A program made the translations under genes and the position numbers. This document shows, in pieces, positions 42,909-50,350 of a DNA stretch of 64,000 nt (position 1 is its first letter; each line of letters opens with the position of its first letter). The notes under the pieces were generated by a model. The model had not been told where the DNA came from, searched no databases, and was given only the letters and a program-made list of their open reading frames with translations. The stretch is from Bradyrhizobium sp. B124 (GTDB lineage: Bacteria; Pseudomonadota; Alphaproteobacteria; Rhizobiales; Xanthobacteraceae): contig NZ_CP152413.1 in assembly GCF_038967635.1 (NCBI RefSeq), forward strand, positions 1,116,001 through 1,180,000, given 5' to 3'.

Positions 42909-42953
42909 TTTCTGCTCCGCGGGTTGCAGGTTCGAATCCTGCCGGGATCGCCA
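42909..42953 (+). repeat. Right copy of the tRNA-Arg 3'-end repeat (attR-like)
   Basis: This is a copy of the last 45 nt of the tRNA-Arg gene with one mismatch (G at 42914 for A at 39116). The upstream half of a tRNA is missing, so it cannot be a functional tRNA. It marks the distal end of the inserted segment. Confidence 0.85.
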
Positions 42954-43151
42954 CCCCACTCCCCTTCGATGAAGCCATTTTCCGGACGCCGTGAAGCCGG
43001 CCGGAAACAAAGGCGGGATAGCGTCCCGTCATTGCACCAAAAGGGGATTCGGTCATGTGGGATTTCATCAACGAATTGTATCGGGATTTCTGCCTGGCTC
43101 GCCCGCAGGAGATGCGAAAACTTGAGCATCATATCTGAACGGGCGCGGAGC

Positions 43152-43286
43152 ATGGACAACGATCAGCCCTTGGCCGGCGCCATCCTGACGGCGGTGGTGA
43201 TTGCGGCGGTGGTCTGGGTGACAATCGGACCTCCGCCGGGGCAGAAGACGGTCAGCAGCCGACCCCAGACTGTCGCGAGACGCTGA
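43152..43286 (+). CDS. Small single-pass membrane protein, hypothetical
   Basis: The 44-residue product MDNDQPLAGAILTAVVIAAV and on has one clear hydrophobic helix (about residues 8-26) and a short basic tail. A start ten codons upstream (43122) is possible. No family is recognised. It lies about 200 bp outside the right repeat of the island. Short length makes it uncertain. Confidence 0.45.
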   Translation: MDNDQPLAGAILTAVVIAAVVWVTIGPPPGQKTVSSRPQTVARR

Positions 43287-43512
43287 CGCCCGTATGAATA
43301 CGGGTTGCTCGAACCTTGGCACCGGTCTCGCAGACAGAACATGACTGGGATTGCGGGCCCAGATTGAAACAGGGCGCCGCCGGGACAATTCATTTCGAGC
43401 CCGGCGGCGTAGTTTCGTTGGCCGTACCAATTCTAAGGATCCCTTAACCACCAGCGAAGGCCGCGCGCGAGAGCGTGGACCGATTGCGCGTTCGTTCGCG
43501 TTGTACAGCACC

Positions 43513-43968
43513 ATGCGTACAACGGGTCATTGGGTCATCGTTGCGGTGTGGGGCGCGGCCGTTCTCGCCACGCCCATCGCAACCGCCGAGGCACAACAGG
43601 TGCAGGCCGGAACGCTCGCGTGTCGTGGCGGCCCCGATACCGGTTTCATCCTGGGCGCGGTGACCAATCTCGATTGCGTGCTGCACGCCGACAGCGCACC
43701 GGACAGCCGTTACGTCGCAGCCATTCCCAACCTCGGCATTTTCATCGGCGACGAGGAAGTCGCACTGACCTGGAAGGTGATGGCGCCAGTGCCGTGGCTC
43801 GGGCTCGGCCAACTCGCCGGCAGTTACACCCACGAAAGCGGCGCGCGTGACAACGTCCTCACCGGCGGCACGAATACTCCGATCACGCTGCATCCGTTGA
43901 GCGAGGATGCTTTCTCTAGTCCGCCGGTCAAAATCGAGAGCCTGGAAATTCGGCCGATGGATCGCTGA
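43513..43968 (+). CDS. DUF992 family secreted protein
   Basis: The 151-residue protein has a signal peptide (HWVIVAVWGAAVLATPIA, cleavage near AEAQ). It shows the DUF992 pattern: VQAGTLACRGGPDTGFILGAVTNLDCVLH at the N terminus with two Cys, ALTWKVMAPV, LGQLAGSYTHESG and a closing ITLHPLSE strand. DUF992 proteins are small periplasmic proteins common in Bradyrhizobium, often in several copies; their role is unknown. The start at 43513 begins the signal peptide, although the frame stays open upstream. Confidence 0.82.
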   Translation: MRTTGHWVIVAVWGAAVLATPIATAEAQQVQAGTLACRGGPDTGFILGAVTNLDCVLHADSAPDSRYVAAIPNLGIFIGDEEVALTWKVMAPVPWLGLGQLAGSYTHESGARDNVLTGGTNTPITLHPLSEDAFSSPPVKIESLEIRPMDR

Positions 43969-44480
43969 TCCCTGATCGAAGCCGCGTACCGGCGGCCGAA
44001 ATGCACAACGCCGCCCGCTTGAAATATACGCGGACGGCGCTGCTCCTAGCCCCAGGAAGGTGATGCAAAATCCTGACAGCTCCAACTCTGCACGTTCTGT
44101 GCCAACGATCATGGCCCATATGGGCTATTTGGCTGCAGAGAAACGAAGCTAGGTTAAGCACCGAGGCACTGGTGACGGTGCCTCACGACCAAAGTGTCAA
44201 CTTGGCCTCAGCGTGGCCCACGCGCTGAGGCCTTTCTTTTGATGTTCACGATCTGCTCTGAAATCGCGTCTCGTTCTTTATCATCCAGCGCACGAAATGA
44301 TTCCGTAGTTCTCCGTGCGTGAACAAAGTTCCGGCTGCCTGAGCGACCGGACGCTCTCTGTTCGTGAGGCTGCAGGTTGCCGCGATTGCCGACAATTCGC
44401 TTCGTGATTTCTTAATTCAGAATTACTTCCTCAAGAGGATCGTGAGCGCTCGCGCCGTTCGTCGATATTTTGGGATCGAT
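43969..44480. other. Intergenic region with several hairpins and a terminator
   Basis: The 512 bp between DUF992 and the zinc-ribbon gene carry no supported protein gene. They contain a 12-bp palindrome GCCCATATGGGC (44114-44125), a hairpin with arms AGGCAC and GTGCCT (about 44164-44183) and a strong terminator (44204-44240). The spacing suggests a small RNA on the plus strand ending at about 44240. Confidence 0.45.
44204..44240 (+). terminator. Rho-independent terminator
   Basis: A 10-bp GC-rich stem, GGCCTCAGCG with CGCTGAGGCC, encloses a 9-nt loop and is followed directly by TTTCTTTT. On the plus strand this is a canonical intrinsic terminator. It lies 236 nt after DUF992, so it may end that transcript or a small RNA. 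Confidence 0.7.
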
Positions 44481-44777
44481 ATGGAAGACTCCGTCCAGAT
44501 CCGTTGCACACGCTGCAAGAACGTCTTTCGTGATCGCGCCAAGCGGCTGCAGAACGGTTACTCGCGCCAGTGCCCGAGCTGCGAGATCGTCCTCTTCTTC
44601 GACGAGGACTCGCACGATCCAAATATCAAGCGAGCGATGCGAACCGCGCGGCGCGCGCGGAAGGAACTGCGTGAGAGCGAGGACGTGAGCACGCGAAGGG
44701 CCGCGGGCGTTCCCCGGCAGTACAGCGGCCGCTCGGCATCGAACTCGCGGGGAACTGACGAAGCTGACGACGATTGA
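44481..44777 (+). CDS. Small zinc-ribbon-type protein
   Basis: The 98-residue protein has two Cys pairs, CTRCKNVF (about residues 9-16) and CPSCEIVLFF (about residues 34-43), forming a CxxC-CxxC zinc ribbon. A basic helix (RAMRTARRARKELRE) and an acidic C terminus follow. The start MEDSVQIRC at 44481 was chosen because the ribbon follows at once; the frame stays open to 44364. Such short proteins may bind nucleic acid. No specific family name is recognised. Confidence 0.7.
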   Translation: MEDSVQIRCTRCKNVFRDRAKRLQNGYSRQCPSCEIVLFFDEDSHDPNIKRAMRTARRARKELRESEDVSTRRAAGVPRQYSGRSASNSRGTDEADDD

Positions 44778-44800
44778 GTTTGGGGCTGCTGGCTGCTCGA

Positions 44801-45013
44801 CTAACCGCCCAGGCCCACATAGGACGAGGCACGGTCGAGCCATTGCCGCGTCGACTCGTCACTCCAGCCGGGAACGGCGAAGCGCGCCGCCGGCGCTGGT
44901 GCCGCGGGCGAACGAACGGTCGCCGGTTGGCGTGTGTGGGAGTGACGCCGTGTTGCGGCGTTCGCAGACACGCACAGGATGACCAACAGGCCAAGTGCCA
45001 AGACACAACGCAT
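44801..45013 (-). CDS. Small secreted hypothetical protein
   Basis: The 70-residue product MRCVLALGLLVILCVSANAA and on has a signal peptide cleaved near ANA, then a His/Arg/Pro/Ala-rich region and a C-terminal WSDESTRQWLDRASSYVGLGG. The ribosome site AGGAG is well placed upstream of 45013. No family is recognised. The gene converges on the zinc-ribbon gene with a 23-bp gap. Confidence 0.65.
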   Translation of the reverse strand: MRCVLALGLLVILCVSANAATRRHSHTRQPATVRSPAAPAPAARFAVPGWSDESTRQWLDRASSYVGLGG

Positions 45014-45057
45014 CGCATTTGCTCCTGACGACCATCGCGACCGTGCCGGGAGAATGA

Positions 45058-45234
45058 TCACCTCGCCTGTTTGCTCGGCCGGTGCGCCATTCCTAGATCG
45101 ACCCCGCCGGCTTTCAATTCTTCCAGCATCTGGTCGATCCGCTTGCGCTTGGTGGCAGCGCGCACGCTGCGCTCGATCCGTCCCTCGATCTCGCTGGCAG
45201 CGCCAGGCTGCCAGACCCTCGCTTTACCGATCAC
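45058..45234 (-). CDS. Small hypothetical protein downstream of the SRPBCC gene
   Basis: The 58-residue product starts with GTG at 45234, preceded by a very good GGAGG site 4 nt upstream. It reads RVWQPGAASEIEGRIERSVR and then a basic, helical RIDQMLEELKAGGVDLGMAH. It begins 19 bp after the SRPBCC stop on the same strand, so it is probably co-transcribed. No family is recognised. Confidence 0.5.
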   Translation of the reverse strand: MIGKARVWQPGAASEIEGRIERSVRAATKRKRIDQMLEELKAGGVDLGMAHRPSKQAR

Positions 45235-45253
45235 GTCGCCTCCAGTGGCCGGA

Positions 45254-45667
45254 TCAGGACCGCTGCTTTGCCTCGACGTAGCGCTTGAAATTATCCAGGA
45301 TCGCCTGCCAGCCGCCGCGCTGCTGCTCGACCGAATGGGTATCCTCGCCGTCGAAGCTGACCTGCAGCTTGACGCCGCCCGCCTCGGGCGTGAACGCAAC
45401 CTGCGCGGTGCGGTCGCCGAACGCATATTCCAGCAGCCGGGGTGCCTCGACCTTGGTGTAAGTGCCGGCGAAATCGAACCCCATGCTGCCGTCCTTGGCT
45501 TCCATCCGCGACGAGAATGCGCCACCGGCGCGCAGGTCCACGGTCGCAGCAGTGGTGTGCCAATCGTCGGAGGCCGCATTCCACTGCTTGATGTCGTCGG
45601 GCGTGGTGTAGGCGCGCCAGACATCTGCGATCGGTGCGGCAACGGTCGTTTCGACGGCAATCTTCAT
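45254..45667 (-). CDS. SRPBCC/AHSA1-family protein
   Basis: The 137-residue protein has the START-like fold pattern: VETTVAAPIADVWRAYTTPDDIKQWNAASDDWHT at the N terminus, then DLRAGGAFSSRMEAKDG, FDFAGTYTKVEAPRLLEYAFGD and the C-terminal helix HSVEQQRGGWQAILDNFKRYVEA. These AHSA1-type proteins have a hydrophobic ligand cavity; the ligand is unknown. The start at 45667 fits the family and the frame upstream is not conserved. Confidence 0.88.
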   Translation of the reverse strand: MKIAVETTVAAPIADVWRAYTTPDDIKQWNAASDDWHTTAATVDLRAGGAFSSRMEAKDGSMGFDFAGTYTKVEAPRLLEYAFGDRTAQVAFTPEAGGVKLQVSFDGEDTHSVEQQRGGWQAILDNFKRYVEAKQRS

Positions 45668-45926
45668 ATGCGTTCCTTCGTCGTTCCTAAATGAAGCGGA
45701 TGCGCCCACGGCGCCCGCCCCGGGGCGCCTGACCGCGGACACTCTACTAGGGCTATTCGCCGTGATCCACAAATCGCTCCGCGGACGACAGCGCCTGCCA
45801 GGGCCGCCGGGAACATGAGGTGGCCGGCGACGCCGTTCAACAAACCAAATGGTGTGTGGCCGGCACAAGAATTTCGTCAGGAATGACCGTGTATGGAAGA
45901 CGGGTCCAACGCCCGGAGAGGACGAC

Positions 45927-46232
45927 ATGCGGAACCTGAATACTGTGCTGAGCAAGCTGAACGACCGCCTGCTGCGGCTGGAGGGCGAGCTGTTCGTGCT
46001 GCGATCGATCGCGCGCGCCGCCCTGACCTCCGGCGACGAGTCCGCCATCCGCACCCGCAAACTGCTCGAAGGCGCCAAGCTCGCGCTGGCAGACGAAGCC
46101 GAACGGCCGCTGGACGCCGCGACCGGGAAATACGTCGCGGCCGCGATCGCCATGGTCGAAGAGCTGCTCGAGAATCCTCGAGAGGCGGCCCCGCTGTTCA
46201 GGGTGATCGACGGCGGCAAGCGGGACGATTAG
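45927..46232 (+). CDS. Small helical hypothetical protein
   Basis: The 101-residue product begins MRNLNTVLSKLNDRLLRLEG and is mostly helical, with LFVLRSIARAALTSGDESAI and YVAAAIAMVEELLENPREAA. GGAGAGG lies about 7 nt upstream of the ATG, which decides the start. It is transcribed divergently from the SRPBCC gene. No family is recognised, but codon use and length look like a real cytoplasmic protein. Confidence 0.7.
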   Translation: MRNLNTVLSKLNDRLLRLEGELFVLRSIARAALTSGDESAIRTRKLLEGAKLALADEAERPLDAATGKYVAAAIAMVEELLENPREAAPLFRVIDGGKRDD

Positions 46233-46259
46233 CTCGCGGTCAGGAATTAGGGACCGAGC

Positions 46260-46895
46260 CTAGCTCGCGCCCTGCACGGCCCTGTCATACGCCTCGATCG
46301 TGACTTTCGCCCTGACCGCAACATCCGCGGCCGTCATGCCCGGCTTGTAGAGGCTGCTGCCGAGACCGAAGGCGCGAATGCCCGCCTTCACATACTCCGC
46401 GAAATTCTGGTCCGAGACGCCGCCGACGGCGGCGAGCATCACATCCGGCGGCAGCACGGCGCGGATCGCCGAGATGCCGGAAGCGCCGAGCACGCTTGCC
46501 GGAAAGAACTTCAGGCTCGACGCGCCCGCGCGTGCGGCGAGCAGCGCTTCCGTCGGCGAGAACACACCGGGCATCGTGATCATCGCGTGGTGCCGGGCGC
46601 GCGCCAGCACATCGACATCGACGTTCGGCGACACCATGAGGCGCCCGCCGGCGTCATGGAGGCGATCGACGTCTCCCGTGGTCAGCACCGTGCCGGCGCC
46701 GATCAGGACATCAGCGGGCGCCAGCTTCGCCGCAATCTCGATCGAACGGAACGGCTCGGGGGAGTTCAGCGGAATCTCGATCGCGGTCATATCAGCCTCG
46801 AGCAGTGCGCTCACGATGCCCAAGGCCTCGTCCGGCTTGACGCCGCGCAGGATCGCGACCAGCGGACGCTTCATCGGAGGAAACGGAATGCTCAT
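46260..46895 (-). CDS. dgoA: 2-dehydro-3-deoxy-6-phosphogalactonate aldolase
   Basis: The 211-residue KDPG/KDPGal aldolase cleaves 2-keto-3-deoxy-6-phosphogalactonate to pyruvate and glyceraldehyde 3-phosphate. Motifs are LVAILRGVKPDEA (Arg), MTAIEIPLNSPEPF (Glu), VLIGAGTVLT and the Schiff-base lysine in SSLKFFPASVLG, with AVGGVSDQN and FGLGSSLYKPG for phosphate binding. It lies 11 bp after dgoK on the same strand, forming a two-gene De Ley-Doudoroff module. Dehydratase and transporter genes are not adjacent. Confidence 0.92.
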   Translation of the reverse strand: MSIPFPPMKRPLVAILRGVKPDEALGIVSALLEADMTAIEIPLNSPEPFRSIEIAAKLAPADVLIGAGTVLTTGDVDRLHDAGGRLMVSPNVDVDVLARARHHAMITMPGVFSPTEALLAARAGASSLKFFPASVLGASGISAIRAVLPPDVMLAAVGGVSDQNFAEYVKAGIRAFGLGSSLYKPGMTAADVAVRAKVTIEAYDRAVQGAS

Positions 46896-46906
46896 GCGTT
46901 GATCCC

Positions 46907-47821
46907 TCAATTGGTCCAGATCGCCGCCGCGGCGCCGGCGAGGCCACGGCGAACCGCCTCCTCCGCATCCATCACGTTGAGCGGAATCGAAAGGCTTTCG
47001 AGCGCGATCCGATAGAGCCGTTGCAGCCGGCCCGATGCAATCAGCGTAACCGGCGTTGTTCGCTCTCGCTCGGCAAGGCCGGCCGCCAGCTCGGCACCGA
47101 TCAACGTGCCGGAGATCGTCTCACGGGCCGCCTGCGCGCTGCCGCCGAACAGCAACTGCCGGGATCGCACCCGAAACAGCAAATTGGCCGATAGCGCCGG
47201 CGTTGCGAACGCCTCGACGACGGCCGAGCGGAACGCATCGGCATCAACGGCCTCTTCCGCACCGGCGACGGCATGCGACAGAATGGTGTCGCGCGCAACC
47301 ACGCTGAACAACTCGCCGGTCATGAAGGTCGCAAAGCGCTCGACCGTTCCACCGCGCAGGCGCACCCATTTGGAATGGGTTCCCGGCATGCAAACGAGGG
47401 CCTCACCCGGCGCATCCAGACCGAGCGCGCCGAGCAACTGGGTTTCCTCGCCACGCATCACATCGGGGGCCGCAGCATCGCGCTGCGCAATCCCGGGCAG
47501 GATCCGGATATCGCGCGGCTGCCCGCTGACCACGACGGCGCCTTTGAGGATTTCGGAGAGATGCGCCGGTGTGTCGACATAGCCGGCCTCGACCCAGCCC
47601 TGCCGGGCACCGGCCATGCCGCAGATCACGACCGGCAGGTTGACCGCCGCGCCCAGCGCGTCGAGATGCGATTGCAGCACCGACGCAAAGCCGGCCCTGG
47701 CGGCCGCCGTCATGCCCTCGTCGCTGCGCCGTTCGCCGAACAGCTCGCCGCCAGCGCTCATCAGCCAGAGCCGGAAGCTGCTGGTGCCCCAATCGACCGC
47801 GACATAGGAAGACCCGCTCAT
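46907..47821 (-). CDS. dgoK: 2-dehydro-3-deoxygalactonokinase
   Basis: This 304-residue kinase phosphorylates 2-keto-3-deoxygalactonate for the aldolase encoded next. It has YVAVDWGTSSFRLWLM near the N terminus (phosphate-1 loop), VVICGMAGARQGW, the MRGEETQLLGAL segment, and VCMPGTHSKWVRL with FMTGELFSVV, all characteristic of DgoK. The ATG at 47821 has GGAACA about 9 nt upstream; a GTG at 47836 would add five residues. It is the first gene of dgoKA. Confidence 0.92.
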   Translation of the reverse strand: MSGSSYVAVDWGTSSFRLWLMSAGGELFGERRSDEGMTAAARAGFASVLQSHLDALGAAVNLPVVICGMAGARQGWVEAGYVDTPAHLSEILKGAVVVSGQPRDIRILPGIAQRDAAAPDVMRGEETQLLGALGLDAPGEALVCMPGTHSKWVRLRGGTVERFATFMTGELFSVVARDTILSHAVAGAEEAVDADAFRSAVVEAFATPALSANLLFRVRSRQLLFGGSAQAARETISGTLIGAELAAGLAERERTTPVTLIASGRLQRLYRIALESLSIPLNVMDAEEAVRRGLAGAAAAIWTN

Positions 47822-47998
47822 CGCGCTCTGTTCCACGCTTTTGGTTTCCGGCTCGGCGATGGCGCCGCCGAACAGACGCGATAACGGCGTTCATGACGCC
47901 GCGCAAGGCGCGCCCGATATCGCGCCGCCACGCGATCACGCGAACGCGCGCGCATGCGACCGCCGGGCCCTGTTCGCATCGGTGCGTGCGCGGATCGG

Positions 47999-48214
47999 TT
48001 ACCGCGCGCCCTTCAGCGTACAGGAGGTCGTGCAGGTCGTGACGTTGCCATGGTCACACTTGATGCAGGCGTTGACGCACTGATCCATGACCTTGGGATT
48101 GTACTGACTATAAAGATTGGCCGCGCAGCTGTTGGTCGATCCCGTGACCTCCGGGTCAGACCAGCAACCGGACAGTAAAAACGCTGCGGCACTCAAAATG
48201 GCGACCTTGCGCAT
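47999..48214 (-). CDS. Small Cys-rich lipoprotein
   Basis: The 71-residue product starts MRKVAILSAAAFLLSGCWSD, with lipobox LLSGC (Cys at residue 17). The mature part has six further Cys (SCAANLY, MDQCVNACIKCDHG, TTCTTSC), suggesting disulfides in the periplasm. A start five codons upstream is possible. No family is recognised. Confidence 0.7.
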   Translation of the reverse strand: MRKVAILSAAAFLLSGCWSDPEVTGSTNSCAANLYSQYNPKVMDQCVNACIKCDHGNVTTCTTSCTLKGAR

Positions 48215-48422
48215 AAGGCCTCCTGCCACGCTCTATCCAAGTATCCTTGCAAGTAACCTTGATAGGTTAGGTTAAATTTCGGTTTCAATTGCGACCTGAT
48301 CCGGAAGCGGTATTGCTTATCCACCGGACATTTCCCCAAGGTCCGGGCCCACACCGGCAAGGCCGTCAGGCGACCCCGCCTGGCGGCTTTGTTGCCCAGC
48401 AATGCACAAGGATACCAACAAG

Positions 48423-48599
48423 ATGGCCCGAAAGCCGCGGTGGTCGTTCAAGGAGGACCGACGACTGATGGAATTGGCGCGTTCCTCCAAGTCACTGGAA
48501 GAGGTCGTGAAGGCGACCGGCCGTTCGCCGGAGCGCATCAAGAAGATGGCGATGCGCCTTGGCCTCTCCATCAAGTCGCGTGGCGCCACAAAGAAATAG
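48423..48599 (+). CDS. Small Myb/SANT-like helix-turn-helix protein
   Basis: The 58-residue product MARKPRWSFKEDRRLMELAR and on fits a three-helix fold resembling SANT/GcrA-like DNA-binding domains: WSFKEDRRLMELA, then KSLEEVVKATGRSPERIKKMAMRLGLS. It is strongly basic. An ATG seven codons upstream (48402) is possible. The function is probably DNA binding, but no target is known. Confidence 0.7.
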   Translation: MARKPRWSFKEDRRLMELARSSKSLEEVVKATGRSPERIKKMAMRLGLSIKSRGATKK

Positions 48600-48630
48600 T
48601 TTGAATACGGCCGCAGCCCGGCCGGCCGGC

Positions 48631-48699
48631 CAGAGCGCGTTTGAGCGAAGTGGACAGCGATCCGCCTAAAGACGACGCGTCAGAAACAAGGATTTAGGG
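48631..48699. repeat. Bradyrhizobium-type intergenic repeat
   Basis: The stretch from AGAGCGCGTTTGAGCGAAGT through GACGCGTCAGAAACAAGGAT to TTTAGGG resembles a dispersed element seen many times in Bradyrhizobium genomes, with CGCGT/ACGCG ends that can pair. It sits between the SANT-like gene and the convergent gene ending at 48694, whose stop codon is inside the repeat. Confidence 0.5.
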
Positions 48700-48999
48700 T
48701 TCCGGCGGACAATCGTCCTTGGCCCGCACCGGGATCGCCTTGACCTCGCCCTCGGTCTTGACCTCACGCTCAGCCTTGACCTCGCGCTCGGCCTTGGCCT
48801 CTTGTTCATCCTCGCCCGCTCGCGTGCAGGTGGTCAGCACGAAAGCCACCCGGCTGCATTGCCACGCCGGCCCGAGCGCCGCGCTCGACACCGGTTCTGG
48901 CGACGCCAGCGTCAGGGATAGATACGCTACCAAAACGGCACCCGCCGCGGCTGCGGCAGCCAGTGCCGCGCCCGTTCCGGACCACAGCTTGGACATCAT
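48694..48999 (-). CDS. Small membrane-anchored protein with charged hexapeptide repeats
   Basis: The 101-residue product has a hydrophobic N-terminal segment (AALAAAAAAGAVLVAYLSLT, about residues 11-30) and two Cys (QCSRVAFVLTTC). The C-terminal tail is built from 6-residue repeats of the type AEREVK, AEREVK, TEGEVK (about residues 68-88). Two ATG codons in a row (48999, 48996) are possible starts. No family is recognised. The repeats come from an 18-bp tandem repeat in the DNA (48739-48810). Confidence 0.6.
   Translation of the reverse strand: MMSKLWSGTGAALAAAAAAGAVLVAYLSLTLASPEPVSSAALGPAWQCSRVAFVLTTCTRAGEDEQEAKAEREVKAEREVKTEGEVKAIPVRAKDDCPPEP
48739..48810. repeat. 18-bp in-frame tandem repeat
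   Basis: Four imperfect units beginning CTTGACCTCG, CTTGACCTCA, CTTGACCTCG and CTTGGCCTCT follow each other with an 18-bp period. They encode the charged hexapeptide repeats of the overlapping gene. Copy number is likely to vary between strains. Confidence 0.7.
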
Positions 49000-49139
49000 G
49001 GCCTTGGTTCCCGCCGATCTCTGGGAGTCGGGGCAGCCCGCCTGTCCGCGTGTGACCGGAATCACAACCGGGACCAAACAGTTCAGCCCGAATCTTTGGG
49101 CTTGATCTGGGAGCGATATTGCACTGCCGCAAGGCAGGA

Positions 49140-49316
49140 TCAGCGCGCCGGCTCGATCACATTACAGTTGGTCCGGCCCGACATCAGGCAGTCCTGCATC
49201 TTGCTCGCCGCCGTCAGGTCATGCGCAAGCCAGAGACCGACCGCGAGCATGACCACCGCGACCAGCAGTCCGATCAGCGCCCCGCGGCGGTTGCCTCCGT
49301 CTTCGGATTCGCTCAT
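49140..49316 (-). CDS. Small single-pass membrane protein, hypothetical
   Basis: The 58-residue product MSESEDGGNRRGALIGLLVA and on has one membrane helix (about residues 13-31) followed by a periplasmic tail with two Cys (QDCLMSGRTNCNVIEPAR). This Cys-containing tail resembles those of many small Bradyrhizobium proteins. No named family is recognised. Confidence 0.6.
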   Translation of the reverse strand: MSESEDGGNRRGALIGLLVAVVMLAVGLWLAHDLTAASKMQDCLMSGRTNCNVIEPAR

Positions 49317-49502
49317 GGCCGCTTCGGTTCCCTTTTGCCATCGCCCGCATCATGACCGTTTGCACGGTTGCGTGCGATCAATTCTGCAACAGTCGCACAA
49401 CGAAATGCACGCCGGCAGCGATCGGCCCTGCAATTCCATTGCGGGCTAGCGCGACTCGCGAAAAACTGCTCGCTGAGTGGAGCGCGTGTGCGGGGCGTGC
49501 CG

Positions 49503-49724
49503 GTGAGCGAACAAGAAGCGAGTTACGATTATCAGCGTTACAGGCAGCTGCTCTCGGAAGCTGTCGACGAGACCAGCAGACTGGGGCTGATCAGCCTCCT
49601 GATCACCGAAAAGGCGCGCGACAGGCTCGAAGCGCAGCGCGCCTCGGACCGGAGCGCGATGACCGCCGAGACAGTCGCCAAGGTGCTCGGCAACGGCCGG
49701 CGCGAGCAGTTTCAGCGCGGTTAG
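49503..49724 (+). CDS. Small hypothetical protein
   Basis: The 73-residue product starts with GTG at 49503 and reads VSEQEASYDYQRYRQLLSEA, then VDETSRLGLISLLITEKARDRL and a polar C terminus. It appears helical and cytoplasmic. The frame stays open upstream, so the start is uncertain. No family is recognised. Confidence 0.55.
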   Translation: MSEQEASYDYQRYRQLLSEAVDETSRLGLISLLITEKARDRLEAQRASDRSAMTAETVAKVLGNGRREQFQRG

Positions 49725-49928
49725 GCCTGTCGGCAGGTTCGGTGACCAACCACTCACCACGCCGGCCGCCAGCCGGGTGCAAGCACCGCCGTCGGCCATT
49801 TGCTGTCCGCTCATATCTCCTTTGCTCCACAGCCCCCCGTTCACCACTGGCCTTTTCGTTGCCATTCACTTATTGAACGCCGAACCGAACCCCATCCATC
49901 AACGAACAGAAAGCAGCAGGCTTCCTCT

Positions 49929-50285
49929 ATGAGTGGCTTCAAGGAACCGGGTTTTGCCGACCGCCAGAAAGCGGCCCTGCAGGCGCGGCAAAACCTCCTC
50001 AACAAGTTTCGCACCCAGCCGGGCGCTGACGATCCGACCGTGAAAGCACGGGCCGAGGAGCGCGCGGCTATCGCCGAACGCCGCGCCAAGGCCAGGGAAG
50101 CCCGTGAAATCGAGAAAGCCGAACGGAAGCGCCGCGAGGAAGAGGCCGCCGCAGCCGAGGCCATCCGCATTGCGCGGGAGAAGGAAGAGGAAACCGCACG
50201 ACTGGCTGCGCTCGAGGCTGAACAGAAGGCCAAGCGCGACGCCCGCTACGCTGCGCGCAAGGAGCGCGGCAAGAAGAAGCGCTGA
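49929..50285 (+). CDS. DUF6481 family protein
   Basis: The 118-residue protein begins MSGFKEPGFADRQKAALQAR and continues as a long, highly charged helix rich in Glu, Arg, Lys and Ala (RAEERAAIAERRAKAREAREIEKAE), ending in ARKERGKKKR. This is the DUF6481 pattern widespread in alphaproteobacteria. The start at 49929 is fixed by the conserved MSGFKEPGFADRQ; the frame stays open upstream. A coiled coil and nucleic-acid binding are plausible but unproven. A GC-rich hairpin follows the stop. Confidence 0.88.
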   Translation: MSGFKEPGFADRQKAALQARQNLLNKFRTQPGADDPTVKARAEERAAIAERRAKAREAREIEKAERKRREEEAAAAEAIRIAREKEEETARLAALEAEQKAKRDARYAARKERGKKKR

Positions 50286-50295
50286 GGCGTAACCA

Positions 50296-50316
50296 GGCCC
50301 GCCACGACGGCGGGCC
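50296..50316 (+). terminator. Hairpin after the DUF6481 gene
   Basis: A perfect 8-bp stem, GGCCCGCC with GGCGGGCC, and a 5-nt loop lie 10 bp after the stop. The T-run is missing, so termination may be weak or need Rho. Confidence 0.5.
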
Positions 50317-50350
50317 TGTGAAGCCTGTGAAGGATGAGCGGTGGCGGCGG

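Larger units (their letters stand above)
39156..42953. mobile_element. Small genomic island integrated at tRNA-Arg(UCU), without integrase
   Basis: The segment is bounded by the tRNA-Arg gene on the left and a displaced copy of its 3' end on the right. It holds three genes on one strand (barrel-like secreted protein, secreted hydrolase, TetR regulator) and two matching operators. Base composition looks visibly less GC-rich than the flanks, especially at 39160-39360 and 41860-42560. No recombinase, excisionase or mobilisation gene was found. It is therefore either a decayed island that lost its integrase or a passenger mobilised by an integrase elsewhere. Confidence 0.7.

Noticed and set aside
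39156..42953. Search for a transposase, integrase or plasmid gene in the island
   Set aside because: No open frame in either strand shows recombinase motifs; only the att-like repeats support mobility.
42779..43159. Minus-strand ORF across the right tRNA repeat, with a GRIRTCNPRSRN segment
   Set aside because: This segment is the antisense translation of a tRNA 3' end, a well-known false gene pattern. It has no protein family features.
45810..45837. GGAAC and CGTT elements upstream of the 45927 gene, resembling an EcfG general-stress promoter
   Set aside because: The spacer is 19 bp; known EcfG promoters have about 16-17 bp. Taken as chance.
48739..48810. Short tandem repeats that could suggest a CRISPR array
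   Set aside because: Units are adjacent without spacers, in frame within a gene, and no cas genes are present.
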